Origin: Anthopleura xanthogrammica
Taxonomy: Eukaryota; Cnidaria; Anthozoa; Actiniaria; Actiniidae
Assembly: GCA_964019055.1 (NCBI GenBank)
Contig: OZ025216.1
Location: forward strand, 496,001 to 560,000
DNA: 64,000 nucleotides
Direction of reading: 5' to 3'
This document shows, piece after piece, positions 46,401-57,626 of the stretch (within the stretch, counting starts at the first letter, position 1; each line of letters begins with the position of its first letter). The notes under the pieces are model-generated. The model did not search any database. It had not been told where the DNA came from and saw nothing but the letters and a program-made list of their open reading frames with translations. The position numbers and the translations under genes were made by a program.

Positions 46401-49045
46401 TACTACGAGTCTGTTTGTACACTCAAACAACTTGTGAAGATAAAAACCGTTTGACAAGTGTTTGTTTGTTTCGATAGAAAAAGTTGCAAGAGATGTTGAA
46501 GCAGATTGACGAGATGGATGGGAATCAAATTGTGCAACTCGGAGATGCCTGCATCGCTTCTCCATTCACATCAAAGTTATCTTCGATAAACTGCGGTAAG
46601 ATATTAGCGTTTGAGTTGAGAGTTGTACGCATAAATGGTGAAATGTGGTGTGTACGTGAAAGGGAGCCAAATTAAAAAACCAATGTTCATATTTTATATC
46701 CCTTGCAGCGCGTCGGAATGTAGCCCAATTTGGAGGGCAAAGCGATAGGTTTCAATTCTCAGAACATTGAAATTCTTTTGTTTTGTCCTCCAAATTGAGC
46801 TGATATGACGTCACGTGAAAGGGGTCTATACTGAAGTATAAAAAAACATTCTACTGATTATTGATGTATTTTACAGTGTGCCATATTATCAAGCAAGGTC
46901 GATGTACTCTTGTTACAACGCTACAAATGTTCAAAATCCTAGCATTGAATGCGTTAATATTGGCCTACAGTCAGAGCGTCCTGTATCTGGATGGTATCAA
47001 GTTCAGTGACGGGTGAGTGTAATCCCTGGGTATCTGTACCGTGTTTACTCAAATGCAAGTTAAATTGATCACTAATACATGGGACTAGAGTTGGGTACTG
47101 AAACATGAGCCGCCGGTCGCACATGCCCAATGGATGTTACCATGGCAACCCTGCCAAAGTTTAACGCCTGGCAACAGGGTCATAGTGACCGATCAGAGGA
47201 AAAATAATTTAACGGAATATTTACCAGTGATATCTTGAAAAAGGGTGCGTGCTTACCTCCAGCTCCAAGCATGTGGAAAAGACCGCTGACCAGCATCGTA
47301 TCGAGTAACCTTGCATCAATTATGTTCAACCACATTGATGATATATATTTGTACATATTGTGTCTATCATCAGGCAAGCAACTTTACAAGGAATACTTCT
47401 AGCTGGCTGCTTTCTCTTTATATCAAGATCTAAGGTACGTACTCACTTAAGAGAGACTTTGAGAATTGCATGTTAACTTGTTTTTTTTTCATGTTAACTT
47501 GGTATCATGGAGTACTACTAACACAATTTTATTAATATCTTCTTGCAGCCTCTCACAGTGTTATCGAAACGCCGGCCGCTCCCCAACATATTTAATGTTT
47601 ATACAATCCTTACAGTTTTGGCTCAGTTCGCCGTTCACTTTGTAGCACTAGTGTACATGGTATGGCAAGCAAAACGGCTCACTCCGACCAGGTAAGGGTC
47701 ACTGCAACTGTATAGAGAAGAGTTATCGGCACAGTCAGCGCAAGAGATCATTGCTTATCCAATCCATAAAAATGCGCAAGTACGGTACCATCACGGTAAC
47801 GGTACGAGATTGACAATTATATTTGAACCAATCAGAGCGCGCAAAAGCGCTGCTTATCCAATCAAAGTATGCGCGCACGGTACCGGCCACGGTCACGGGA
47901 GTTTAGCAAAGTGAAATGTTATTTAATATCTATCTACACTATTCTAGGCTATACTAATACTATGTGTTTCTTTGCTTGTCGTTACTGATATCAATATGGT
48001 CTTTTCAATTTCAGCGCCACATTCCATGTTAATCTGGAGTCAAAATTCGAACCTACAATTCTCAATAGCACTGTTTACATTATATCTATCGCACTGCAGT
48101 TACTGACATTCGCTGTAAACTATAAGGTGAGCCAGCCAGCATGACTTTGATATTCCAGTTAACTGCTGTAGAATCACCACTGTTTTCATCGCTACATGTT
48201 GCAAGACAACAGCTGCAACAGAGAAATTGGGCAATAGACTATAATTGTCAATCAAATAGATTGTTAGAGAACGTAAGGGTCTATTTGAACCATGGGAAGG
48301 TACATAGGAACCATTAATTTGATTGGCAGTGAACTATTGCTCGAGTTTTTTGTCGCGACTGTTGTCTTGATCAGCTAGCGCGTAGCAATGACAACAGTGG
48401 TGATTATGTTGGCTGCTTTCTTTTCTTCAGGGTCATCCATTCATGGAAAGTCTTGTTGAAAACAGACCGTTAATGTACAGTTTGTTCGCTTCTGGTGGTT
48501 TCGTAGGGCTGTTGGTCACTGGTTCCATGCCGGAGCTATCACAACAATTCGAGATTGTACCATTCCCTCCTAAGGTATTGTATATTGTAAGGGGAAGGAT
48601 TAAAACAATGGCACAAAAGTTGGTGGGTCCTTCCTCACTGAGAAACCTGTTGAAATGCTCGATACTGGATGTCCGTAGTGACTATTTCTATCCACAAATG
48701 CGTTGTTTAGCATACATGTAAACAGACAGTACATTCATTTCCAGGATTTGACTTTTAGATTTAGGGATATTTGAGGACAAAGTCCAGGATTTCAGAGTCC
48801 AGATTTCAAAGTCCAGAGTGCATCCATTCCTCCCCTCTAAATTAGGTCTTGCATGATGGCAATTGTTTTGCCCTTTATCCCTATATAATATCACAAAAGC
48901 AATGAGTATACATAAACTCATTTTTTTCAACTTGTTTTCACAGTTCCGTGAGTTGTTCGCTCAAGTTATCCTGGCTGACATGGTTGTAGTTTATCTAGTG
49001 GATCGAATACTGGAGTTTTTACTTGGTTCTTCCAAATTAAGATAA
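37479..49045 (+). CDS. ATP13A1: P5A-type ATPase, ER transmembrane helix dislocase
   Basis: Twenty-nine exons join in frame to 3594 bases, 1197 residues (human 1204). Motifs in order: two N-terminal membrane spans ([20 protein letters not shown]), the P5A block [20 protein letters not shown], actuator motif MLTGESVPQ, the M4 signature [15 protein letters not shown], phosphorylation site CFDKTGTLT (about 42150-42180), [19 protein letters not shown], hinge [14 protein letters not shown], and C-terminal membrane helices. P5A ATPases remove misinserted tail-anchored and signal helices from the ER membrane. The aspartate in DKTGT and TGES are intact, so the pump should be active. A Ser-rich, basic insert (exons at 45875-46205) corresponds to a variable loop in human. 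Introns are dense in SINE and MITE insertions. Confidence 0.98.
38322..38372 (-). mobile_element. SINE head fragment
   Basis: Minus strand GGTGGTGTAGCGGTAAGAGC then ACTCGCCTCTCACCAA: the tRNA-like 5' head only. Confidence 0.5.
39700..39990. repeat. Imperfect tandem repeat in ATP13A1 intron
   Basis: Three to four units of roughly 70-80 bases sharing AGAGAAAGTGTACCTGTGTG-like, TTCTCTCATAAAGCAGTTAT and TTTATAATGGAAG-like modules. Confidence 0.65.
40545..40850. repeat. Tandem repeat of about 150 bases in ATP13A1 intron 8
   Basis: Two diverged units, each with CAGTTACAGTATATGTA or TTAGTTACAGTATATGTA, GGTAACTGGGACAACATTTC and GGTAGAGG/GTGGCC modules. Confidence 0.75.
41512..41633. mobile_element. 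MITE family (TTTCAGACCACGTGTCATTC), copy 2
   Basis: CATTTCAGACCACATGTCAA ... GACACATGGTCTAAAATGGG then AAAACATT. Shorter than copies 1 and 3. Confidence 0.7.
42670..42880 (-). mobile_element. SINE in ATP13A1 intron 13
   Basis: Minus-strand copy, interrupted by a poly-T/poly-G run near 42738-42760. Modules CTCTCTTGGTTTGAATTCAG, TTCAAGGGTTTTTCTCTAGG and TGTGTGTTAGCCATGC. Confidence 0.55.
43690..43760 (-). mobile_element. SINE fragment
   Basis: Minus-strand body modules CTTCGAGGGTTTTCTCTGGG and TTTTCTGGTTTTTCTCCC only. Confidence 0.45.
44010..44160 (-). mobile_element. SINE copy in ATP13A1 intron 16
   Basis: Minus-strand body with TTCAAGGGCTTTTGTCTGGT, CTCACTCCACGAAAATAAAC and CCAATTCAATCTGGCATC. 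Diverged. Confidence 0.45.
44350..44640 (-). mobile_element. Nearly full-length SINE in ATP13A1 intron 17
   Basis: Minus-strand copy with head GTGTAGCGATAGTGTACTCA, CCTCTGGGGTCACAGGTTTG (B-box ATTCC follows), GTTTGTTAGGTCTCTCCCTT, and the 3' module GAGCCATGCTTAAATCAGCC followed by GTTGTTTCAGG. An AT-rich insert lies near 44530-44565. Confidence 0.65.
45537..45822. mobile_element. MITE in ATP13A1 intron 20
   Basis: Left GTTTTCATATGGGTGGGAAA, right TTTCCCACTCATACGAAAAC, inverted. The interior repeats GTACACGGTACGACAT twice and carries several TACGGC/GCCGTA motifs. A related shape is at 58350-58640. Confidence 0.7.
46238..46398. mobile_element. MITE family (TTTCAGACCACGTGTCATTC), copy 3
   Basis: TTTCAGACCATGTGTCATTC ... 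GAATGACACGTGGTCTGAAA then TGGGAAAACATTA. The interior TTTGTTTAACGGTTGCGCAT matches copy 1 (TTTGTTTAATGGTTGTGCAT). Confidence 0.8.
46704..46830. mobile_element. MITE copy B, inverted relative to 21588
   Basis: CCCTTGCAGCGCGTCGGAAT, CAATTTGGAGGGCAAAGCGA, TTTTGTTTTGTCCTCCAAAT, GTGAAAGGGGTCTATA. The same modules in opposite order as at 21588-21726. Confidence 0.75.
48192..48388. mobile_element. Inverted-repeat element in ATP13A1 intron 27
   Basis: GCTACATGTTGCAAGACAAC ... GTTGTCTTGATCAGCTAGCG then CGTAGC, imperfect inverse ends, with GGCAATAG / CTATTGCT also inverted. Confidence 0.55.
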
Positions 49046-50214
49046 CACTAGCCATCATTACCCGTAGAATATTATAATAATTATGCAATTTAACTTAATC
49101 GCTGTTAATAACAGGTATGCATAGGACATATATAATGGTTGTATTGGCGGAAAAAAATAAATAACACACTGAATATCAAATATATCCTTCTTGACATCGA
49201 CCATACTTCCAGACATCGAGTGCTGTAACATAGTATGGCTACGCCGGAGATTTCGACCCCGACACCGCTATCCCGGGAGGAACAGTTACAGACTGATCAG
49301 GAAGCTCGGCCGAAGCCTATGGGAGAAGTTAGTAGGCTCCTAGACCTTAGATGATTAACCCCTTGCTATGACTAGCACAAAACAGTATGTCGCTTGTATC
49401 ACTGATGACTAAGCTCCCATCGTCACTCCTTTCCATGTGGGACGCATTTAAAAATTAAAAAAACTATCGTGACGTAATAATATTCATTGCGCATGTTCTA
49501 TGTACGTCAAGAAAACCGATGTACTTCCGGGGTGTAATGGATAGGTAAACTGACCATACCGATTGGAAAACATACCTGATGACTTCTATTTAAATTTATC
49601 AAAAATTTATTAATAATTTATAATCGTTATATTACAATCTATAATTCATTTAACATATCAATCTAATCATGGACAAAAATAAGATCGCTCGAGAATTAGC
49701 ATATAATAGTGCTATAATCGATCCTGAACCAATAGTATCATTGAACTAAGACACTGATGTACTCTTAATATATTATTTTTTCTATAGATTATTCGTTTTT
49801 CCCTAGAGCATTTTTTTATGATTCCGAGATGCAGTTTCATTCCAGGCGGTTGGCGCGCGCAGTCGGAAGAGAAAAAATATTGTGCGCGCTTGTGAGAGGG
49901 GCCATTATTACAGTAAACCTTTTCTAATTTTAATCTACATATACAAAATTATAGCTTGGCTAGGAAAAATATTTGCTGTCTTCTGCCAAAAAAGTTTAAA
50001 AGTCTTTAACTGGTAAAACCTTAGCGCACAAAAAATTGACGCGGGAGCTGAGATGCGGAGAAATTTTATCAGTGCAGTTATCAGTGCGCAAAAAGCTGCG
50101 TCATTGTAGACCTAACTCTATAACATCTCGATGAAATAAGGATTTTATACAAGCAATTTCGTCTAAAGATATTTTTGCTCTCATTGAAATGAAATGTAAA
50201 GATGTGACAAACTT
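49046..50214. other. Intergenic between ATP13A1 and Niban 3' ends
   Basis: ATP13A1 3' UTR (AATAAATAA near 49156). A 39-codon ORF at 49235. GC-rich CGGTTGGCGCGCGCAGTCGG near 49850. The rest is AT-rich. No conserved exon recognised on either strand. Confidence 0.5.
49235..49354 (+). CDS. Small orphan ORF, 39 residues
   Basis: MATPEISTPTPLSREEQLQT then DQEARPKPMGEVSRLLDLR and stop. Its composition is more protein-like than the AT-rich surroundings, with a good ATG context (TAGTATGG). GAAGTTAGTAGG could be a donor after PMGE, so it might be a first exon, but I find no plus-strand partner exon before the Niban gene. It may be a gene remnant or chance. Confidence 0.25.
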   Translation: MATPEISTPTPLSREEQLQTDQEARPKPMGEVSRLLDLR

Positions 50215-53200
50215 TTACAAATCAGTTGTAGGTTGATCCTTGGGTGTAGGATTCTCAGCGCTAGCGGTGTTTTCTTGTGGTGGCTCATTCTTTTCTTCTT
50301 GAACAGGTTTTTCAGCAACCTCGGCTTCATTGTTTGCTGCAGGCTCACTTGTTTTATCTTCAGCGGTTTCCTTAGTTTTTTCTTCTGGTGTTGCAGCAGA
50401 ATCGTCAATTCCAAGAGCTTGAAAAAATGTCAAAGGAGGTTAATTAGCAATTTATATTTGGTTAAAGGTGTGGTGGCGGTAAGGTAACAGATCTTACCTT
50501 TTTTCATTAATCGTTTGACAATCTGTTCAACGTACATCTCGTAACGATCCTGAAGACTTACAACCTTGTTGATGGGATCTGGAATCGTGCTCTGCAAAGT
50601 CGACAACAGCTGAAAAACGACCAATTACGGTAGTAGTTATATACTGTGCTTCATGTAGGTCGAAAATCTTGCTACCCATGACCTAGTTCGTCACGCAACT
50701 CTAGACTACACCGTGTGACGACCCTAACAAACGTTGCGCAACAGACAAAGTTCCCCGTTCACACTAATGCCTTTTCGAAACGCTCCGTTTTCGTTTCACC
50801 AAAAACGCATCGAAAGCTTTGCGTCCAAACTAGCTTTTCCATAGCGTTTTCGCCTGTCCACACTAACGGTCAAAAACGCAGATACGATCAGAAATGACGC
50901 CCTATCATCGTTTGCGCATGCCGATCAGACCCAGACCGTCAAAGGTCAAAATGCAAAGAAAAATACGTGTTTTCAAACAAAATCGCATTAGTGTGAACGA
51001 GGCCTTAAGTAATGTAAGCCTTAAAACCAAGACATTACTTACAGGTTTGGCCACAGGCTCCATAGTCTTGGTCATGTAGTGTACCGAGGCTTCGTGAGTG
51101 ATGTGGAAACTGATTTCACTTGCAACATCCTGCGCGTCAGAGTCGAATTTCTGAAATCAATGGATCATTTATTGGTTAATTCGCTCGTTTGTTTCATTTC
51201 TTTGCGTTTCTTTCCATTCATGTTGTTTCGTCAGTTCAGTGTAGATTGTTCGTTTGTTCAGGCTGTCTGTCAGTCAGTAGGTCAGGTGATCGGTCGGTCT
51301 GCAGAATTCTGTCCGTTGGTCGGTCGGTCTCAGAGAGTCATTTCAGACAACAATATAATTCAGTGCTTGTTAATGAAATAATACCATGTTAATTAACCCA
51401 CCGGCAGGACTTGTTCCCTGGCAGTAATCATGACTTCAGCTGCTGTATCGCCACTCTTTAAAGCATCAGTTCCTTTACTAAGTTCCTTAAAAAGTTCTTC
51501 AAACGTATAACCAGCACCATCTAAAACCTATGAAGGCAAGATTCAGCATAAATCTTCCTATGAAAATGCAGTATTTTTGAATTTTATAACTGCAATCGTG
51601 ACGTTACCGTGATCGTGACGTTACCTTGATCGTGACGTTACCTTGATCGTGACGTTACCTTGATCGTGAGTTACCGTATTCGTGACGTTACCGTGATCGT
51701 GACGTTACCTTGATCGTGACGTTACCTTGATCGTGAGTTACCGTATTCGTGACGTTACCGTGATCGTGACGTTACCTTGATCGTGACGTTACCTTGATAT
51801 TGAGTTACCGTATTCGTGACGTTACCGTGATCGTGAGGTTACTACTGTAATCGTGACGTTACCGTGATCGTGACGTTATCGTACGTGACGTTACCGTGAG
51901 TGTGACGTTAATGTAATCGTGACGTTACCGTGATCGTGACGTTACCATGATCGTGACGTTACCATGATCGTGACTTTATCGTACGTGACATTACCGTGAT
52001 TGTGACGTTAATGTAATCGTGACGTTACCGTGATCGTGACGTTACCATGATCGTGACTTTATCGTACGTGACGTTACCGTGATTGTGACGTTAATGTAAT
52101 CGTGACATAACCGTGATCGTGATGTTACCGTGATCGTTATAGGTGAACTGGTCACATACGTCACATAGCGGTTTGCTGCATATTTGAAAGGGATGAAATC
52201 TGTTCTATCGGACGTGAATGTATTTGTATGAAGACTTTATTCGCATATATTATTTATTTGTATACTATAAGCTATAGTGTTACCTCTGCCAACATATCCT
52301 GTGCAGTTTCAACTGTAGTGTAATATCTGTTATAATCAGCAAACGTCTTCTCGTGCTTGTTCATCACCTTGACTATCGGACAACCAGCGTTGTAATAGTG
52401 GTACCAATACCTTTTACTCCTCCAACTCTTTTGGGTGCACAATTTTTTGAAATACTAGAAAAATGAAAAACACTTTTTAGTATCAACAGTTGGGGGCTGA
52501 AAAAAGCAAACCAGATTGTTGTATATTAACCTCTTTTAGAGAGGCCTCAATATCATCGTTAGCTTTGGCCTTCTCGATGATCTCATCGATGATTTTCACC
52601 AGCAGGTACTCACGCATCGGAGAAATCATCTTTTTTGTCTGGAAAAGGAAAAAAATTCACAGTTTTGTATGAGCTGCCAAGAATTTTGGCTTTATCATAG
52701 TTGACGTCACTGTTTGTGCTTTCGCACAAGCTAGATGCGCACAAGTCCGCGTACCTCAGGCCTAACGATGACGTCACGAGATGCGCACAAGTCCGCGTAC
52801 CTCAGGCCTAACGATGACGTATGTTATGATCATCTCGCACGAGATGCGCACAAGTCCGCGTACCTCAGGTCTAACGATGACGTATGTTATGATATTTCGT
52901 TTGGCATTGATGCATATGCACAGGTTTCTCATCATATCTCGTGGTATGGCATTTTATACACCACAGAATGTCGTTCTATCATCTTATTTCAGTGACGTAC
53001 AAAAGTTGCGCTGTCTTGACGACGAGGCATGGCATATCACGTGGTTTATGACAAAATCCGAAGTTATTTATTTGCATGATAAATTCATACTGCTAAGTAC
53101 TCTTTTGATTTAACTTACAATTTCCCTCAGCTCCGATTCCATCTCGATTACAGCACCTTTAATTTCTTTGAATGCTTCCCCCAGTTTGTCATCAAGTTCA

Positions 53201-56200
53201 TCTGCAAGTAACAAAAGTACACGACTTGGTACAACGAACGATTTGCTTACTCAACCCTTTAAAACCAAAATCTGTGTCCCGTCAATAGTTGTGGCCTCAT
53301 GAATATTAATGATATGCAAATTAACCATCTCTTAGGAGCATTTACAGGAACATTGTTCCCACTTGTTCCTTTAGCAAAAAATGTCCATTAAGAAGATGAC
53401 TATTGAAGTACCTGACAGTTTTTGGATGAGTTTTTTCTGGGTTTCAATGACTTCATCCTTCTTGCTTTTGATCAAATCATCCAAAGGGCCAACCATTTTT
53501 TGTGTTGCTTCAACTTGTCCTTTGTAGGAGGGTATGACCATAGCTGTTACGAGAGAATCAAGTGTTTTCGTCACCTGCAATTGAAAACAGATCAATCAGG
53601 GGGGTCAAGGGGCAGGGGCATTTAAGGAAATAAATGGAGGGGGGATCATGATCAGTGGCGGATCCAGAATGATTTCAAGGGGGTGACTGGTACGTAGCAA
53701 GGCATTACATAATGTCTTTTTTGGTCTTAAATTTTTCTTTATTCTTATTATATTCAACTCCAAGGGGGTTGACTCATCAACCATTTCACCCCCTGGATCC
53801 ACCCTTGGAGATATAAATCATTTCTACCCATCTCTGTCCCTTACATAAATAATGGATTTCATCTTACACTTGAATAATTAGAATAAAAATTTAATTTAAC
53901 ACAGACTTTGTAAGAATAGAATACAGAATGATTTGTACATACATTTTCTCTCACTTTGTTCCTGACTTTGTACCCTCCAGGCATAGTAGAAAGATCACTG
54001 TACACATCTCCCATAACTCTGTTATTTATCTCAACAACAATAGAAGCAGTCATGACCTGAAACCATCAAGTGGACCAAAAGATAAACAGAGGGGTACAAC
54101 TTAGGATCTGGGATGTCGACGATGATGATGTAATAAATAAATACCTGTTCTTCTGTTCCATGGTTTTCTGAGTAGCATCTATACCAGTGGCTATAACATG
54201 TTCTCCTGTAGGCACTCTTAAAGGCAGCTCTACTGATTGGGTCAGGATTCTTGAATCCTGGAGACAGAAAACCAGCCATTATGCCCAAGGGATTTCAGTT
54301 AGAAAATGGCAACAAATTACCCCCAAATCACCTTAAAAACCTTCAGATAACATTTAAGAATTAAGCCAAAAGTACCTTAGTAAAAAATTTGCATTTTAAG
54401 AAATTTTTGGTTTGGAAAATCCGGAATCCTATCCTGGAATGACCACTTGGAATGGACTCTGGTCAAGTGGATGGTGGATCGAATAACTTGAAAACATCAA
54501 TATCTTTGTAAAATATCTATATACACATACTTGACATGTCTAAATAAATAGCATTTCATTAATATTTTCAGCTTAAAAGGTACCTTTGAATTTTCTACAA
54601 CATATCTTCATTACTTCCAGCCATTCCTTTTTCTCATCCTCATTTTCGGCAGTGATGTAATATGGGCGTCGTGAGTCATGTCCTAGTTCAAAGGTATGCT
54701 CAGGGTATTTGTCTGGCATTGACATGTCCTTCTCATCAACACCTGTTGACATTTTACACCATAAGACATTGATAAATATAATTCAATCATTCATTCAAAC
54801 ACCCACAAACCCCCTAAATCCCCTAGATCAACCACTGACCACTTATCACCAAATATCCTATAATATTCACTTGACTTCCTCCTTAAAATTAAGTAGAGGA
54901 GGCCCCTCCCCCTTGCACAGGAAGCTCACATGCAGTGCTTCTTTTGCATATTTGTAGCATTACATACCAAGGAGTTTGGCAACTATTTTCAAACGCTCAA
55001 TAATGGCACTATCAGCATCGTCTTCTACTTTGTAACCTGCTGGGCATATCATTCCTTTATACTTAAAACCCTTTTCAAATGCCTAGAAAATAAAAACACA
55101 AAGCTTACTAGATATCTGTTATATGGAAAGGTAACCACAGGAATCCCAGTTCTGAGGAAAGAACTTATACACAATTCATGGCTCTGATTCCCCTTAGTTA
55201 CTGTTGCTATGTTTCACAGCTCAAACATTTGGCTAAAATAATGCAGAATTTTAGAAAACTGCAAAAAAAAAAAAAATTTCTGTTGTTTGTGGGACAAGAT
55301 TGAGACTATTGTCTGAGTTAACATTATGAATTGCAACAGCCAATGTGCATGAACTCAAATTTCTAGCACAAAGCATGTTGGGAAACTGAGTCCTTATGCT
55401 TTTTTGGCTCCTCTAAGAATTCATCTCATATTTTTTCCTCTGACATTTTCTATGGAAATGGAAATATTTCAACAAACGAAAATGACAGTAGTTTTTATTT
55501 GATATATCCTTTGATTTCCCTGTTTCATTTTTGCAGGGCTCAGTTTCCCAGAGTGCTTTGTGAGCTTTGATGCACATTGTCTATTGTCTGTGAAGGGGAT
55601 ATTCTTACCTCTTGGTTCTCATAATATTCTATAGAGTAATCCTGTTTGACTACAAAGTATCTTTTCTTCCAGTTTTTAACCAAAGCTCCTTGTTTTATCA
55701 AATATCCTTTTTTCATCGGTTCATCCTCGTCAACTTTATCCTGCATTTGTAAACACATGTTTTAAAACATGCAAAAATATATGATGTGGGGGAGGGGTGG
55801 GGAATTGGTCCCAGAGCACAGTATCTTTCCTCCCCCTCCCCCCTCAGGAATTCAAATAACAGATTCACTTTTCATTACCTCAATACAACTTCCTTCCTTT
55901 CATTTTCCATTCATGAAATTTACTTTCTTTATTTTTATATTCGCATAAAATCTATTTTATCCACTATCTTTCATTCAATTTCTTTCCACATCAAGACTAC
56001 TAACCTTTCTATACGTCAGCTCTCTCTTAGGCTTATCTTCCTTGAACGTTTCTTTATCAATCTCAGCCAGTTTTGCTTTCGCAAATTCAATCCCATAAGC
56101 CTGAACAAACTCCGTGGAAAAAGTCCCCAAGAAATCCTTGGCTAAATCTATAAAGTAGGAAAGAAAAACAAAGAAAAATTCTTTAAAAAAGACAGCTCAA

Positions 56201-56807
56201 AATTTTGCAGTAATATTTCCAATTATTTTCATTTTTATCTGTATAAGAGAAAAGTAGTATTTCGAAATACGAGCATAAACTTGGCTTTTGTAACTCAAGC
56301 CGCTGCAATCATATTCAAATTAGCTTGTTCGAAACATTTCCGGTTGGAGACCGGGGTTGGAGCCAGAGATTTAAACATTGATCATCTGCAACAAAATAGT
56401 TTTGGTAATTTACTAATTCTTCACAAACGCTTTCAAATGTCCTTAATTTCAAAATGAATAAATTAGAAACGTATGGAAAAATATGGTAGAGTACTACATT
56501 GTATGAACGTTTTGTAAAGAAAATACTGATAAACAAGTAGAAAAGAAAACGCTGGAAAATGTATAAAACGTTTGCATTCTTAGCGTATAAGGTTGCTTTG
56601 CAAATTGGAAAGGACTAAACTTTCAATCAAAGGTTAAAGGAATAAATAAGAAGAGATTTGGCTATATTATTTCGTGATCATTCTCCTACAGGAATGCTGA
56701 AGAAGTCAAGGGGTTAGAGCAGTTCCACTACATGAAAAATTAAAGGGATATAACTGACCTTCAATTCGTTCTTTCTTAGCTGAGTCTATAGGAATAATGT
56801 TTCCCAT
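50215..56807 (-). CDS. Niban family protein (FAM129) with N-terminal PH domain
   Basis: Fifteen exons from 56807 to the stop at 50215 join to 1899 bases, 632 residues. The start is MGNIIPIDSAKKERIE (vertebrate Nibans start MGxx and may be myristoylated; Gly2 is present). Residues 65-200 form a PH domain: DEPMKKGYLIKQGALVKNWK, KRYFVVKQDYSIEYYENQE, later PEHTFELGHDSRRPYYITAE and DEKKEWLEVMKICC. The long helical Niban core follows (AAFKSAYRRTCYSHWYRCYS, TMPGGYKVRNKVREN, TQKMVGPLDDLIKSKKDEVI). The acidic Glu/Pro/Lys-rich tail EEKTKETAEDKTSEPAANNE is probably disordered. Nibans act in stress and apoptosis signalling at membranes. The single gene here would be the precursor of the three vertebrate copies. 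Introns carry a minisatellite and tandem repeats. Confidence 0.88.
50745..51008. mobile_element. MITE in Niban intron
   Basis: Ends TTCCCCGTTCACACTAATGC and GCATTAGTGTGAACGAGGCC are inverted repeats. Inside, GCGTTTTCG/CGAAAACGC-type motifs are repeated. Similar terminus to the element at 20960. Confidence 0.75.
51595..52140. repeat. Minisatellite of GTGACGTTACCTTGATC units
   Basis: About 30 tandem units of 16-18 bases built on CGTGACGTTACCGTGAT / CGTGACGTTACCTTGAT, with blocks of higher-order repetition (a GTGAGTTACCGTATTC variant recurs). Lies in the Niban intron between exons at 51527 and 52284. Every unit contains the TGACGT core. Confidence 0.95.
52735..52905. repeat. Three tandem GATGCGCACAAGTCCGCGTA repeats
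   Basis: Copies start about 52735, 52781 and 52853 with the core GATGCGCACAAGTCCGCGTA then CCTCAGG(C/T)CTAACGATGACGT. The last two also share ATGTTATGAT. Confidence 0.9.
53625..53812. mobile_element. MITE-like element with GGATCCA ends
   Basis: AGTGGCGGATCCAGAATGAT ... CCCCCTGGATCCACCCTTGG, imperfect inverse ends flanking AAGGGGGT/ACCCCC tracts, in a Niban intron. Confidence 0.55.
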
Positions 56808-57618
56808 TTTGGATCTCTTTGGATGATTTTCCACAGAACCCTCTTAGCTTCACTTAATGTTGCAAAATATACGGAAACACGAGAATATTTATGTGGTAGT
56901 TTAGGGGGAGGGGCGTCTAAAATGCGCTGAGACACATTGAAGTATTCAATCTAGTTGGTACATAACTTCTTTCACTCCGGAACATTACTCACTGATTACG
57001 ACATATACCGGGTAAAGAAACCAATAGACATCGATTATATTGACTTAAATAAGAAAGATTTAAATATTGTAGCAGTTTCGATCTTTGTTTTCGTGTGTAG
57101 ATGTATTTTCACACTGATAATATGCTGTGTATTCATTCATAATAATGTTGCATTCTAAAGTAATCCCAGACAGCATGGAGTTCCGTCTCAGTGAATTCTT
57201 GAGCATACAGCTTGCCTCTGTAAAGGATTTGACACAATTGAATGAACTTTTGGCCGAAAAAGTAAAAAAATATCTTTAAAAATACCAAAAAATTGGTTAT
57301 TCAATGCATTCAGCGTTTGAATGGATTGCATGCATTTAAATTTCGCGCGGTACTTTATTTTCTTCCCGCGAAGTAAATTGCTCTTTTATAACTTGTATTT
57401 GTTCTAAGTTTTTTCTCCGACTGAGAGCAGCCATTGCTGTATGATGTGACAGTATCAACAATTGATTCCTGAGAAAATACGTAATACAACAGGAAATTGC
57501 AAAATAGGGGAAAAACCAACATTCAAAAACTAGTTGCTAGGGGAGGGGTGAGGAAATTTGTCCATGTGAGCCTTTACGAGTCACCCAGCGGTTTCGCATA
57601 TCGAGTTCATAATCCAAG
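56808..57618. promoter_or_regulatory. Divergent region between Niban and VPS52
   Basis: 811 bases between the start codons. E2F-like TTTCGCGC at 57341-57348 and TTCCCGCG at 57363-57370, in inverted arrangement. CCAAGATGGCGG lies over the VPS52 ATG. The middle (56890-57300) shows nothing nameable. Confidence 0.5.
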
Positions 57619-57626
57619 ATGGCGGA
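57614..57626 (+). promoter_or_regulatory. TISU-like element over the VPS52 start codon
   Basis: CCAAGATGGCGGA: CAAGATGGCGG matches the TISU/YY1 core with the ATG as start codon at 57619. Confidence 0.7.

Noticed and set aside
51595..52140. CRISPR-like array
   Set aside because: Units are contiguous 16-18-base tandem repeats without unique spacers, in a eukaryotic intron.
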